From: Emiliania huxleyi CCMP1516
Taxonomy: Eukaryota; Haptophyta; Isochrysidales; Noelaerhabdaceae
NCBI RefSeq assembly: GCF_000372725.1
Contig: NW_005200861.1
Coordinates: 124,084 to 188,083, forward strand
DNA length: 64,000 nucleotides
Direction of reading: 5' to 3'
The notes below the pieces were generated by a model, which saw only the letters and a list, made by a program, of their open reading frames with translations, had not been told where the DNA came from and ran no database searches. The position numbers and the translations under genes were made by a program. Below are positions 43,832 to 55,559 of this stretch, piece after piece (position 1 is the stretch's first letter; the number at the start of each line of letters is the position of its first letter).

Positions 43832-45725
43832 ATGATGCAGCAGCCATCAGTGCCCAGGGCGCAGCACGGCCTGCCTCGCAAGGACATTCCCCACGCATTT
43901 GTCTGTCCGCTGTCTGCCAGGCTGATGCACGATGCGGTGCGCGCAATAAACACGATCTCGGTGTCGAAACACCGCTCGGCAAAGCCGAAACCACTGGCCG
44001 AAGCGCACTCCCTGTGCCTCGTAGGTGAAGCTGGGCGATCGCTCCTTCAGTCTGCACGGCTTGTACGGCCGGTCAAATTGGCGGCCGTACTCGCTGCTTC
44101 CCACACCGGACCACACTCTCCGCCACCTGGTGCATGAGTGGCTGTGCGACCTGTTTGGAGGAGTCACGTTGCAACTCCACATCGCCGCCGCCGCGCCAAG
44201 AGGGCCTGGTGCGGAGGACGCGGCGACGGCCGCGGCTCTCGAGGCGCGCGACGAGGTGGGAGCGCTGGGGATCGCGGCGGCGGGTGGCACGGCACCACTT
44301 GTGCAGCTGATGGATCGAGGCGGGGGACAGACCCGCCACATCGCGGCTGTGGCACTGCTTGCGCTGGCGGCGCACCCCGCCAACAAGGCCGAGATAAGCG
44401 CCACGGGCGGCTTGCACGCGTTCGTCGTCCTGCTCTCGACGAGGAGCAGCCCCGACCACACCAAGCGGGTGGCGGCGACAGCGCTCCATCTGCTGGCGTA
44501 CGACCACTCTGAAAACCGGGACCTGCTGGCGGCCGAGAACGCCGCGCCGCCCCTCATCGCCCTGCTCCGCACGAGCCCGTCCGAGGCGTCGCGCCTTGCG
44601 AGCGTCAAGGCGCTGCGCCAGCTCTCGATGGACCACGCCAACGCGCGGTCCCTCGTCGCTGCTGGCGTCGTCGGCCCTCTGATGCAGCTCTTCTTTTCGA
44701 ACTCCAGCGCAGAGACGCTAGGCGAGGCGTCTTCGGTGCTGTGGCACCTCTGCATGGAGCCGAGCAGCCGAGCGGCCGTCATGGCCGCGGGGGGGCGGAC
44801 GCTGTGGTGGCTCTACAAACCTTACAAGGCGTCCGAGGCCACCAAAGCCAACAAGGCAACAAGGCGTCCGAGGCCACCAAAGCCAGGCGCCGAGGCGGGC
44901 TCGTCCCTCTCCCACCCCCCGTCCGACAGCCCCCCGTCGCTGCTCCGGCTCGACACGCCGAGCACGCCGACCTTCTCGCCGCTGCGCCCCACCTCTTCGG
45001 AGTCGCTCGACCCGCAGCCGCAGATGATGCCGCTCTGCTTGCCACTGCCGCTCTCGGCCGACAACGCGACGGCGTCGCTGCAGGCGCCACCGCTGCAGGC
45101 GCCACCGCTGCAGCTGATGCCGCTGCCGCTCTCGGCCGGCCACGCGCCGCTGGCCGGCGACATGGAGAATGGCGCGTGCGTCGCTCCAGCCAGCACGGCG
45201 GGCGGCGAAAGCCCTCTCGCGCGATCCCGCGTGATCTCGGGCCACCTCGGCGGTGGCGCCAAACAGCCGCACGCAGATGCGGCAGGTGCCGGCGGCGACA
45301 GGGCGGTCTTGCTGGATGACGCCGCCCGCGCCGCCAGTCTGGTCATGACGCTGTCGAGCCAGCCTTCCGACAGCCACCGATGCCGTCCGAGCCCACCTCC
45401 CCGGGGCATGCTGGACGCTGTGCTCGCGGCGGTCGAGGGCTTCGACCCTGCGACGGCCGAACGCCGCCCCGCGGGCGACCAGCTGGCAAGGAAGCGGCAG
45501 GTGCGTCGCCACGCCAGAGCTTGGGCATTGGGCCTTTGGGGAGGGGGGCCGGGAGCGTGCCGTCGGTGCTTCAGGATCGACGACTCGAGCGTCTGCTCTC
45601 CCTGCCCGAGCGTCCCCCGGAGCGCACGCGGCCTGGCACGCGCTCACGCACCCCCCCCCCTCTTGCAGGCGCGGTCGCGCTCCATTTCCCGCAAACTCAA
45701 GCAAGCGAAAGCGGGACAGATCTAG
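43832..45725 (+). CDS. U-box / armadillo-repeat protein (probable E3 ubiquitin ligase)
   Basis: Exons 43832-43936, 44025-45500 and 45669-45725 give 545 residues. Exon 1 and the start of exon 2 join into a U-box: IPHAFVCPLSARLMHDAV plus KLGDRSFSLHGLYG and LLPTPDHTLRHLVHEWL, the usual IPxxFxCPxSxxLMxDPV to LxPNxxLRxxIxxW layout. Armadillo repeats follow at residues about 95-290 (ALGIAAAGGTAPLVQLMDRG, AVALLALAAHPANKAEISAT, SVKALRQLSMDHANARSLVA). U-box proteins recruit E2 enzymes; ARM repeats bind substrates, as in plant PUB proteins. The rest is Pro/Ser-rich and disordered, ending in a basic tail (SRSISRKLKQAKAGQ). A 32-bp tandem repeat (GCGTCCGAGGCCACCAAAGCC) inserts residues at about 44827-44885. 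Intron 2 is 168 nt, in frame. Donors are GT. Confidence 0.8.
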
Positions 45726-46099
45726 TCCACCCGGAAGGCGCCGTAGAGGCGCTGAAAATTAGTTGACCGCACTCCGCGGCTGCAGCAACGAGCAGGGACG
45801 AGGCGCTCGTCCATGCATCGCAGCGCAGGTCGCCGGTCCTAGCTGGCCCCGGCCGACCCTTACTAGTAGCGTACGATGGTGGTATACAGGTTGCGAGGCC
45901 CTCGGTATCTGAGGGACGGTTCGGCCGCATCGGAGAAAATGGGGAGATGAACAGATGATATGATGGATGAGGGTTGAGACGCCCTCGATGTACCGTTCAC
46001 GACCGTATACTGCTGTGTGATCTTTCTGACGGCCGCTCGTCCCGTGTAGTACGTAGAGTACACCGGTGTGGACCTACCTGTGAGCTGTGTCTGTGCGGT
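45726..46099. other. Intergenic stretch with a dispersed repeat
   Basis: GAACAGATGATATGATG through CGTTCACGACCGTA (45949-46010) occurs again at 51520-51576 with very few changes. No gene was recognised. Confidence 0.6.
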
Positions 46100-46345
46100 A
46101 GTGTAAATAAATAAACAAAACGGACACCTCTACTAGGAGATGGGTAAAAAGGAACAGATCCCGCCGCCCGCGGCCGCGCCGCGCGCCCCTCGCCTGCACG
46201 ATCTTTGTGCACAGGTAAGGTAAGGTAAGGTAAACTTCTCCACACACACGAGGTGGTGGGGCAAGGGGGGGGCAACCGCCAACCCTCGCGTCTCCACGTC
46301 TAACGACAGGAGCCCCACGGCATTCAAAGTGCAAGGCCACGGTTG
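46100..46345 (-). mobile_element. Two retroposon 3' ends, (TTTA)n and (TTACC)n tails
   Basis: 46100-46215 is a short piece of the family E 3' end (AAACGGACACCTCT, GGGTAAAAAGGAACAG). 46216-46345 is a different unit with a GGTAA pentamer run at 46216-46231 (tail (TTACC)n on the minus strand) and GGAGCCCCACGGCATTCAAA; a second copy is at 53905-54035. Confidence 0.6.
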
Positions 46346-46474
46346 CGCGTGGGTGAGCGCGGTGTTTGTGCACGCAGGGTTCTTTTTGTGTGTGCCCCTA
46401 AAACCTGTGGTGATATGTCGGTTTCAGGCAGTTGAATACGCATCTCACTCGCATGCACCCAGACAGAGAATGAG

Positions 46475-49400
46475 TCAGGAACTTCCCCCAACCTCACGCT
46501 CCCTCTTGCTCGTCCCGCTCCCCCCATTCGACGGCGAGTTTGGATCCGACCTCACCGACCTCACCGACCGAGGTGCGGTCCACGACAGCGATTTTCGAAG
46601 CGTTTGCCTTGGAGGACTCTGGGCCGCTCTGGCTCCCGACGACGATGGCTCTTCCCGTTGAGCCCGCGGCCAAAAGTTGGCGTTGCCAGGAACAAGCGCC
46701 ATCAACGTGGGGATAGTTATTTTGGTGGTGACGAAGCAGTCAATCAGCACGCCAACGCACAGCATGAAACCCACCTGGTTGAGAACCGGCGTGGGAGAGA
46801 CGAGGAGCGCGCCAAAGGCGAAGAACATGACGATGCCAGCCGCCGAGATGATTGTGCCCGCCTGCAAGGAGAGGGCGCGTGCGGTCTCGTGCGCCTCTCT
46901 CGCGCGGGCGAGGCGGGGCGGCGCCAGCCTGCTCGAGGGAAGCGACCACCGCCTCCTTGGGCCGCTTGCCACACAGCCAATTCTCCATCACGGAGTCCAT
47001 AAGGAAGATGTCGTAGTCGAGGCCGAGCCCCACGAGAATGGGCCCCGTGATGGGCAGCGCGACCCAAAACATCGCCTACCGAGGGTCACCGAGGGCGCAC
47101 CTCGGGCCGCCATCCGCCGCAGAGGGGGTGTGGCAGGAGCGGGAACACCGAGCCGGCCGACGGCTTCAGCGACGAGATGCCGAGGAAGCTGAGGAAGCCC
47201 AGCTGGTAGACTGCCACCGCGGCGCCTGCGGGCCGGGAGCTCGTCTCTCAAGCCGGCCGGTGCGTGCTGTGGCTCACGGAGGCGGGAGCGGACCGAACGT
47301 GACGGCAATCATCCAGCCGATGCAGATCACCGCGCGCATCGGGATGAGGAGCGACCCGAACGACCCGCCGAGGATCATCCACATGATGAGTGTGATTGCG
47401 AGGACCACCCACACCATGCGCTGCGTCGTGAACTCGGCGCCGTCCATTTGGTCGAGAGGCACGCCTGAGAACGCTCGCCCTGTCGTGGTGAGCCGCCAGC
47501 TATACCGCTAGAGAGGGCAGCCTGGGAGCGGGGACAGCGGACCGTAGAGGTGCAGCTCGCCCAGATCGACGCCATCCCAGGTGGCGGGGTTTGAGTCTGG
47601 CAACGCCGCGCGGAGAGCGCGCATCCACGCCTCGCCCACTTCCGAAAACACGTCCACCTGGCAGATGACGTAGACATAAGTGGCAGTCTTATCCGCGTTG
47701 GTGGCGATGCTGTAGCCCGTGTCGTACACTCCGATCTGCTCGAGGATTGGCATCATGTTGAGCAAAGGAATGCCGTCGATGTACACGCCCTCCTCCACGC
47801 AGTGGCCCAGGATCATCATCATGCCCACAAAGTCGCTGGCCGACATCGCATAGTCATGGCCCTCCGCCCTCATGACCTCCGTCACCCTGTCCGCCAGGTC
47901 CTTGAGCATGTGGCACGACGCCAGCTTCCACTCCGACGAGTCCATGTCGCCCGCGTTGGGGGGCAAGAAGAGCAGCTCGACGGGCGTGGACATCGACTGC
48001 GGGTAGATCTCGGTGAACATGATGTAGGCGTCGGTCGCGGGGTGGTCCGACTGCAGCAGCGGCTTGATGTCCACCACGTAGGTGTACCGCGAGAGCGCGA
48101 GGCCAAAGGGGAGGGCCACGGCGGCGAGGAGAAGCGCGGTCACCAACGCGCTCCGTTGCGAGTACTGGCCGAGCCGCCCCCAAACGCCCAGCTTCCCCCC
48201 GTGCTCTGCAGCGCTGACGTCGGGCGCGGCGTCGTCGCCGTCCACCGGACGGCGCCTGCAGTCGAGCGGAGTGTCGTCGAGGGTGAGGCCAAACCGCCGG
48301 TCCGCGGTGAAGAAGCGCGGCATTGACAGGAGCAATGACGGCGTGAGCGACAGCGAGTCGACGACGGACACGCCCGCAGCGATCGCGGCGCCGGCGGCGA
48401 TCGAGGTGATGGTCGAGGAGGGCAGCATGAGCATCGAGGTGAAGCAGAGCGTGAGCGTCGCGCCCGAGACAACGATGGTGTGGCCCTGCGTCGCGATCGC
48501 AATGCTGAGCGCCTCTGGGACCGGGGACCCGCTCCTCTGCTCCTCGTTGAAGCGGGTGAGCAGGAACAAGCTATAGTCGATCGACATGGCCAGCGCGACG
48601 GCAATCGCAATCGTCGGCGCGACGACGCAGACGTCCATGACGAAGTGCGACAGGGGATAGATGATGAGCAGGGACGAGCCGATGGCGGTCAGGATGTTTG
48701 CTCCGACGAGCAGCAGCTGCCGCATATTCCGGAGCATGTAGGCGAGCACGACCAGCGACGGCACCGTTGCCGCCGTCGAGAGCAGCATCGCGAATTCGAT
48801 CCCGAGGATGATGTCCTCGTAGATGATGGGGTACCTACGGCCAACCGCTCTCGACTGGGCGATGCGGTGAGACTAGCAGGGCCCGTCGAGCGGCTTGGGT
48901 GCGAGACGAAGGTCATGCTGATGTTGCTGGGGCTGCGGTCGGCGCGGTAGTGCTCCAAGTCCTTGAGGACCTGCTCGATCGGCTCGCAGAACGGCTCGCG
49001 CTTGAAGACGCACTCCTTGTAGATGGGGCGGCCGTCGCACGAGACCAAGTGCACCGGGAGCATGCCCTCTCGCCCTTCGTGGGCGGGCGGGAAGATGATT
49101 GGCGCCATCATGACAGCAAAGCCCTCCACCTACAGCGAGGCGCCCGACGGTTTCACCGCGCACCGCCCCTCGTGTGCCTCGCCGACCCAAGGCACACACA
49201 CACGGCGGCACCAGAACTTCCCAGCTGAAGAAGTTGTAGATGTTCCACTGGCAGCGGCCGCCGTTCTCCTCCAAGTAGGGCTTGAGCACGTCAATGACGT
49301 CGTCGAAAATGCCCTCCGCCTCCTTGATCAGGTCTGCCCCCTCTCCAGGGTTGTAGTCGAGGAAAGGCGGATACCCCACCGGATAGGGGCGTGCGTCGGT

Positions 49401-49793
49401 GTTGAAGAGCTTGTGCGGCGCGGTGGTGGAGAGCATGGCGGCAAGAAAGACCGGCTCCCCCGCCGGATAGTGCTCCTCGTACAAATCCTTGGCCCGCTCG
49501 GATGCGGAGCCGAACGGAGGCTCAATTGCAATGTCGAGCACGAGCGTCAGGGGGAAGTAGACGGAGAGGCCGGAGAGGGTGAGGATGAGCCACATGAGCA
49601 TGATCCAGCATCTGAGCTTGCAGCCGCCCAGCAGGCGCACGTACTCCTTGATGCCCGCCGGGACCAGCGCTGCCGCCTCGCCTCCGTGCACGCCCACCGT
49701 GATCTCAGGCCCCTCTGTCGTCCGCAGGCCCGAGGAAGATGCCGAGCCGGGGTCCACGCACGCACTCGTCGGCGATAGACCGGGCGTGTCCAT
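46475..49793 (-). CDS. RND/MMPL (Patched-like) membrane transporter
   Basis: Minus-strand exons: 49793-49212, 49131 to about 48890, about 48839-47543, 47464-47294, 47225 to about 47155, about 47083 down to about 46930, and about 46866-46475. The start reads MDTPGLSPTSACVDPG. A first membrane helix (MLMWLILTLSGLSVYFPLTL) precedes a large exofacial loop. The first half of the pore has ATVPSLVVLAYMLRNM, PTIAIAVALAMSIDYSLFLL and TQGHTIVVSGATLTLCFTSM. After a second loop come MVWVVLAITLIMWMILGG, VYQLGFLSFLG, ITGPILVGLGLDYDIFLMDS (the RND signature) and AGTIISAAGIVMFFAF. Such proteins export lipids, sterols or drugs by ion-driven transport; the substrate is unknown. The final intron starts with GC (CAG|GCTGGC), two others with GTCCGC. 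The tail is basic and Ser-rich. Some exon ends are approximate. Confidence 0.85.
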
Positions 49794-51586
49794 CGCGACC
49801 GATTGAGAGCAATGCGGGCGAAACGGTGCCGCTTTATGAAACACCGGACGGCCGTGGGCCTCGCGCGCGTCCGTAGCGGGCGTCAGATTTCTTTTTAAAT
49901 GAAGGGAAAGCAATCGGGAGAACTCGAATTCTCCTTCTCGCCATTCTGCCCAGAGCGGTGGTTGAGGCCGATTGCCTCAACTGTCAACCACGTGGTTGAC
50001 AGAGGCCTCAACCCTCAACCAAGTGGTTGACAGACCCCTTCAACCCCTCAACCACGCGGAATGGCTGTCCACACACACACCCGCGCAAAGAGGTCTGAAC
50101 ACATTCTCTGTGAACCATTCATGTCGTCTTCTTTAGACGCCTGGATGCTGCATTTGACGCGCCGTTTTTACGAGTACTTGGCTACGTGCGTGAATGGGAG
50201 GTGTGATGCAAAGCCCGGAGGAGCGCTGACAGCCATCGAAGGCCCCCGCGCCGGGGGGGGTCCCGGCCGACGTCATGGTCGTCCGCGGACGCGGCCCTCC
50301 ATCTCCGGAGACATTACCGAACTCAAAACTGCTTACCAAAGGCAGATACGAGCTCAGCTCAGTGAGATCTAGCAGCACATACCCTCAGTATCCAGAATAG
50401 TAAAGTCTGAAAAAGTCGGTCCGACCGCACACTAATGTGCGCGCAGGGCGGTCTGGCTGTCTGCAGAGCTTCCGTCCGAGCCCTGAGAAATGTCGGAGGC
50501 ATGTGAGTCGGCCCATGTTCGCGCGATTTTGATGGCGTTGCCCTATTGCACGTGAAACAGACCGCGCCGGCCACGCACCCTTGTTCCCGGAGGCCAACTC
50601 GAACAGGTTTGAGCAATGGCCGCCTTCCATGCTCTCGATCCATGCTCGACACGTCCGCCGCCATCAAGTTGTACATTGAGTGGCAAAATGCAGCAGGAAC
50701 TTAGTTGCCTCGAAGGCCGCCTGCTCGAAGGCCGCCCTGCTCTCGGCATTGTGTTGTTGACTGAGAGCACTGTCTGATCCAACCAGAAAGAGCCGTCGAA
50801 GAGCCGTCGAGCTACATGAGACCCAAGTCGTCGTGATGTACCAGGAAACGAAACTAGCGCCAAAATTGAGATCTCAGGATTGACATTATTCCTCGCGCCT
50901 GCTTACCTTTCGCTGCTTGAGGCTCGCCAAACACAGATCCTGCGTCTATGGCCGTGTGCAACGTCAAGTCGTTAACCGCGACAAGACCATCGCGCCATCG
51001 CGCCAACCGCGACTCTGTTGCTTTTATGCGGCAGCATTCACCGTGACTCTTGCCGTGGGTGGTTAGTGACCGCAATACTACGCCGTGAGCTGAGCTTCAC
51101 CAGCCGTTTCTCTTCCTTCCCTTGCCTTCTCTTGCCGTCCGTTCTCTGTGCGCATTCCACTGCATGCGGCATCACAAGCGTCTTCTGCCGGGCGCGCATC
51201 TGAACTCGTACCTGGTAGGCCATCGCTTTGCTGAAAGATCAGGCGCCTGAATGGCGACAGTGAGAGCGTCTCCTACTTGTGGATTGCGCTCGAGGTACGA
51301 GGAGCGCAAGAGCGCGCCGCAGGCGAAGCGATTTTTTGGCGGCAGGCTGTTCCAGTTTGTGATCACGCGCGAGCCTGTGAATAGGCCCCGGAGGCCTCAA
51401 CCCTCAACTAAAGGGTTGACGGGGGGTCTCAACCGTCAACCAGATGGTTGAGGGGGGGCCTCAACCCTCAACCCCTCAACCACCCCTCTGGGCCGACGCC
51501 ATCCAAGAGTCGCGCGCCGAACAGATGATATGATGAATGAGGGTTGAGACGCCCTCGATGTACCGTTCACGACCGTACTGTGATCT
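49794..51586. other. Long intergenic stretch with CAACC minisatellites
   Basis: No gene was recognised. Runs of CCTCAACC/CAACCACGTGGTTGA units cluster at 49955-50060 and again at 51385-51485, forming several inverted pairs. The 49955 cluster begins 160 bp upstream of the transporter gene. Confidence 0.6.
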
Positions 51587-51662
51587 GGGCGTGTCCATCG
51601 CGACCGATCGAGAGCAATGCGGGCGAAACGGTGCCGCGGTTTATGCTTCACCGGACGGCCGT
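51587..51662. promoter_or_regulatory. Copy of the transporter 5' end upstream of the LRR gene
   Basis: This 76-bp stretch (GGGCGTGTCCATCGCGACCG to CACCGGACGGCCGT) repeats 49783-49856, which spans the start codon and upstream region of the RND/MMPL gene. Here it lies 45 bp before the LRR gene start. The core GCAATGCGGGCGAAACGGTG is found a third time at 52884-52903. It may be a transposed promoter or just a dispersed repeat. Confidence 0.5.
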
Positions 51663-51706
51663 AGGCTTCTCCGACTCATTTTCTTCTCTCGTCTCTTCCT
51701 CTCCCG

Positions 51707-52795
51707 ATGGTGCCCGCCTCGACGCTTCTTCGCCTCTTCTCTTCCCCGCCGCCGAGCGGCACCGCGCCGCCGCCCGGCTCCGTGACTTTGGAGGTGGGTG
51801 GCTGGCAGGTCGTCGTCGCCGACGGGCACGCGGTGCTGCCCGAAGGCATGACGCACCTTCCGAATGAGGCGTTTCGCGGCCGCGCCTCTCTCGTCTCGAT
51901 CGCCTGCCCGCGCAGCCTCACCTCCGTCGGCGACGGCGCCTTCGTCGGCTGTTCCTCGCTCGTCTCCATCGACCTCCCCGCCACCCTCACCTCCATCGGC
52001 AGCCGCGCCTTCCTCCACTGCTCCTCCCTCGCCTCCATCACATGCCCTGCCGGCCTCGTCTCCATCGGCCTCGACGCCTTCGCCGGCTGCTCCTCGCTCG
52101 TCTCCATCGACCTCCCCGCCACCCTCACCTCCATCGGCAACGCCGCCTTCGCCGGCTGCTCCTCGCTCGTCTCCGTCGCCTTCCCTGCCACCCTCACCTC
52201 CATCGGCGACAACGCCTTCTACTTCTGCTCCTCCCTCTCCTCCATCGACCTCCCCGCCGGCCTCACCTCCATCGGCGAGTACGCCTTCTCTGGCTGCTCC
52301 TCTCTCGCCCGCGTCACCTTCCCTGCCAGCCTCGTCTCCATCGGCGAGTACGCCTTCGCCAGCTGCTCTGCCCTCACCAGCGTCACCTTTCCCGCCACCC
52401 TCACCTCCATCGGCGATAACGCCTTCTACTTCTGCTCCTCCCTCGCCCGCGTCGCCCTCCCCGCCAGCCTCACCTCCATCGGCGAGTACGCCTTCGTCCG
52501 CTGCTCCTCCCTCACCAGCGTCACCGTGCCAGACACTGCCACGATCAGCGACGAGGCTTTCGATTCTGAGACCGCCGTCCTCCGCCTCTCGCCCGCAAGC
52601 ATGCGCGACCTGCAGCGCTGGTACGAGGCGGTGGACGGCGCTCTGGCCTACAAGCGTTGCCGCCCCCTCCTCTACGGCTGGCTAGAGCGGGCCCAGGCCA
52701 GGCTCGGCTCTTACGGCCCGGATGGCGCGGCGCGCCAACGCGACCGCGAGGAGTTCGAGGGCGACTTTGCGCACCTCGCGCTCCATGCAGACTGA
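51707..52795 (+). CDS. BspA-type leucine-rich-repeat (LRR_5) protein
   Basis: Single-exon frame of 362 residues. After a short N-terminus (MVPASTLLRLFSSPPPSG) about ten 23-residue repeats run from residue 45 to 280, with the pattern LTSIGxxAFxxCSSLxSVxL; the DNA repeats with a 69-bp period. This is the BspA/LRR_5 class found in bacterial and protist surface or binding proteins. The last 80 residues (LQRWYEAVDGALAYKRCR, WLERAQARLGSYGPDG) are a non-repeat helical cap. No signal peptide or membrane span is evident, so it is probably intracellular. Repeats are nearly identical, suggesting recent expansion. The two possible explanations for its isolation, horizontal transfer or lineage-specific expansion, cannot be told apart here. 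Retroelements lie downstream. Confidence 0.85.
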   Translation: MVPASTLLRLFSSPPPSGTAPPPGSVTLEVGGWQVVVADGHAVLPEGMTHLPNEAFRGRASLVSIACPRSLTSVGDGAFVGCSSLVSIDLPATLTSIGSRAFLHCSSLASITCPAGLVSIGLDAFAGCSSLVSIDLPATLTSIGNAAFAGCSSLVSVAFPATLTSIGDNAFYFCSSLSSIDLPAGLTSIGEYAFSGCSSLARVTFPASLVSIGEYAFASCSALTSVTFPATLTSIGDNAFYFCSSLARVALPASLTSIGEYAFVRCSSLTSVTVPDTATISDEAFDSETAVLRLSPASMRDLQRWYEAVDGALAYKRCRPLLYGWLERAQARLGSYGPDGAARQRDREEFEGDFAHLALHAD

Positions 52796-52914
52796 CAGGT
52801 GACATCGCGCTGCGAGCGGTCCATGTGGGCCTAGATCGCGCGTGTCGCCGCTACGGTTCTTACGGGGGTTTTGGGGTGTGATTGCAATGCGGGCGAAACG
52901 GTGCCGGTTTATTC

Positions 52915-53240
52915 GTTTTTAAAAAGAAAGAAAGAAAACAGGCAACCCAAGGGAGGGATGGGAGGACGGTACGCCGCCACCACACAGGGATTTTAGGGGA
53001 GAAGTGTGGTGTTAGCCGTCGCCCACCCTCGGGCGTCTACCACTTCCTATCTCTCTCCGCAGTTTATCACCAATTCTTGCAGCGACCTTCATGCCACCTC
53101 GCATTCTTCTCACTCTCGTCGTTCTCTCTCCTGCTGTCTCTTCCCCTGACTCATCGCTCTCCCTTATTCGTTTTTACCTTTATACATCGGTGGCGTTCGG
53201 TTTCTTCTTGCTCCTCAGAGCAGCATCGGCGTCGGCCGCC
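52915..53240 (-). mobile_element. Retroelement family B 3' end
   Basis: Reverse-oriented family B: (AAAG)n at 52921-52938, AACCCAAGGGAGGGATGGGA, CACACAGGGATTTTAGGGGA, and the C-terminal coding region with ACCTTCATGCCACCTCGC. Truncated at its 5' side, just before the small gene at 53291. Confidence 0.7.
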
Positions 53241-53290
53241 AGAGGCGCCGGCGATTCGTGCAGAGCGAGTCCGCGAGGAGGGCGGCGAGC

Positions 53291-53754
53291 ATGTCCGACG
53301 TCGCCCTCCACCCGGGCGACCGCTGCCGACTGCAGGCCGCCGACTGCAGCGCCCGCGTGATGATGACCCCTGTGGCGCCCGCGTGACGGAGCGACCGCCC
53401 CGCGCGCCGCAGGACCTGACGCTGCCGTCGTGCTCTCGCCTCAATGGTGCTTCTGTGATGGTGCTGGGCCACGTGGACTGCGCGAGCGAGGGAGGCGCCG
53501 GCGCGCTCTGGGTGGTTCGCTGGGAGGGGTCGGAGGAGCTCTTCCGCGTCGCTCGCCGGCACCTCTGTCGGCTGCACCACGACACCTCGATAGCACCGCG
53601 CGCCGTGCCGGAGTGGCGCCAGATGCCGCCGCCGCCCGAGGAGCGCGCCTTCACCTGGGGCGCGCCGCCAGGCAAGCTCGAGGGCGTGCCCGCGAGCCAG
53701 GTGCTGTTTGGGCAGTACGCAAACGAGCTGCAGCGCTCCAACCCGATCTGGTGA
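53291..53754 (+). CDS. Small hypothetical protein, two exons
   Basis: Exons 53291-53356 and 53413-53754 join in phase to 135 residues, starting MSDVALHPGDRCRLQAADCS. Both exons have protein-like composition. The centre reads LPSCSRLNGASVMVLGHVD, ALWVVRWEGSEELFRVARRH, resembling a small beta-barrel of the kind found next to ankyrin or MYND domains in algal proteins (LNG-x-G/A-V-x-V and W-x-V/V-R patterns). The end (LFGQYANELQRSNPIW) is helical. Function is unknown. The donor is GT. Confidence 0.5.
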
Positions 53755-53904
53755 GGCGGACCGCCGCGGCGCGCCCGCGTGGGTTGGGCGCGTCCTCCCA
53801 GTTGCGCGCGCGCATAAGGCCAGCACACGCACACGGTGGAGAGTGTTCGCTGTTTTAATTATTCGCTCTTAAAGGATGAGTGCACAGTGCGCAGAGGCAG
53901 TGCC

Positions 53905-54035
53905 CAGTACGGCTCTAAGGTAAGGTAAGGTAAGGTAGATTTCTCCACACACACAAAGTGGTGGGGCAAGGGGGGGCGACCCTCGCATCTCCACGCCCGG
54001 ACACGGGCAGGAGCCCCACGGCATTCAAAGTGCAA
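53905..54035 (-). mobile_element. Retroposon 3' end with (TTACC)n tail
   Basis: A second copy of the unit at 46216-46345: GTAAGGTAAGGTAAGGTAG, CTCCACACACAC, GTGGTGGGGCAAGGGGGG and AGGAGCCCCACGGCATTCAA. Confidence 0.7.
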
Positions 54036-54705
54036 GCACTGGCCCGGTGCGGGCCAGTGTGGGTCCGGGTGCCGGCCGACCACGCGGCGAGGGCGAGGGG
54101 TTGTTGCAATGTTGCACGACGACGAGCCTAGGGCCAAAAGCGTGTCGCGAGTTTGCGACCGCCACGGGCTCAGACGAGACTTGTCGACGCGTTCCGGCTC
54201 AGCTTCACCGTGGCGTCATCCCGGGCGTCTGTGGACGTCAAGGACCACCCATGGCCATGCAGCTCGCGGGTTTGAGGTCGCAAAAGAGCCAAGATGGTGG
54301 CGTTTGGACATCCCAGCCATCACACAAGACAGCCTGTAGGTGATGGCGGGACGGCGCGGTGTTTTTGGCACTTGGCAGTAGGCACCCGCGGCACGGCCCC
54401 GCTGTCGGCTCTCGCGGGCTGCGGAACCGGCCCCAGAAGGGGACGGTCCGGGCGAGTGTGGCAGCTCCTGCGCTAGTATGGGCACCCTCTATCACAACAC
54501 TACTGATTCTGGTCATTAGAGCTGCCAGGGATAGCGTCAGGAGCCGGTAGGAGTCAAAACCCCTCATATTTGAGACATCGTGGCCCAATATATACTCGTG
54601 CAACAACCCGCGAGCCCGAGCGCCGCGCGAACTACCTCACCCAGCCAACCTCACCCCACGTAAAACTCAACGCAACCTACTAACTTCAGAACAAAACATG
54701 TCTCT
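54036..54705. other. Intergenic stretch, no gene seen
   Basis: Neither strand has a convincing coding region. Nothing further was recognised before the (TC)n tract at 54700-54716. Confidence 0.4.
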
Positions 54706-54717
54706 CTCTCTCTATGT

Positions 54718-55320
54718 ATGTCTCTAACCTCACCCAAAAGAACCCAATCTCCAACCCACAACGCCCCGGCCCCCGCCCCGGCCGCGGCCCCGGCCCCGGC
54801 CCCCAAGACCCCGCACTTGCACTCGCACTCTGCTTCCGCGTGCCCGCTGCCCGCGCCCCTTCACTTTTCCCTTCCCACCGTCTCTCAGCAGCGCCCCTCC
54901 CCCCTCGTGGGCGTCGGGCTGCAAGGTAGATGCAAGGTCGGCCACGGCTACGTCAAGGCGCATCGCGATTTCTACCACGACGCGATCTTCGTCAAGCGCA
55001 ACAACTTCAACCTGCTGCTCCACGAGACGTTTTCGGCGGCGGCTTCTCGCCCACCGGCACCGCCGTTCTCAAGCTGCGCCGCCTCGCGTGCAAAGTCGCG
55101 CGCGGCAGCGAGCGCGTTTTGACCGCACGGGCCTACTCTCGCCCAAGTACTCGCTCTCTTTTATGTCCCAGGCCATGCAGAGCGCATCTCTCTCTCTGTT
55201 GTGCGAGGCGTGAACCGCGCCATTCGCTCTCTCACCCTGGCAACCCTGTCTGCACGTCTCGCGCGCGCGTGACACAAACAACAACTCTCTCTCTCGCGCG
55301 TGAACAGGGCCCAGGCTCTG
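54718..55320 (+). CDS. Unknown protein module, copy 2
   Basis: A frame from MSLTSPKRTQSPTHNAPAPA runs through a Pro/Ala-rich leader and, in the neighbouring frame after about 54930, KVGHGYVKAHRDFYHDAIFV and RNNFNLLLHET, then GGGFSPTGTAVLKLRRL. Phase changes imply introns or degeneration. The stretch 55003-55305 is repeated at 55568-55820. The same motif order is found at 29411-29850. No family was recognised. Confidence 0.35.
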
Positions 55321-55559
55321 CCCCAAATGATGTGTGTGAGTGTTAGTTGTTTTTGGTATTGCCGTCCCGGCGGTCCCGCAGCTCGCGCGCATCTCAAAAA
55401 CAACCTCTTACCCACCTGTAACATCACATAATGGTATTGCCAAAATCTCTGCACAATCACAAAGATCAATCGGTGGTCCGTTTTGTGTGCGCGGTGTGTG
55501 GCGAAGCTGAACGGACGGAGGGCTCGGACCAGCGCTCAAGGCACAAGGGGCAAACAAAA

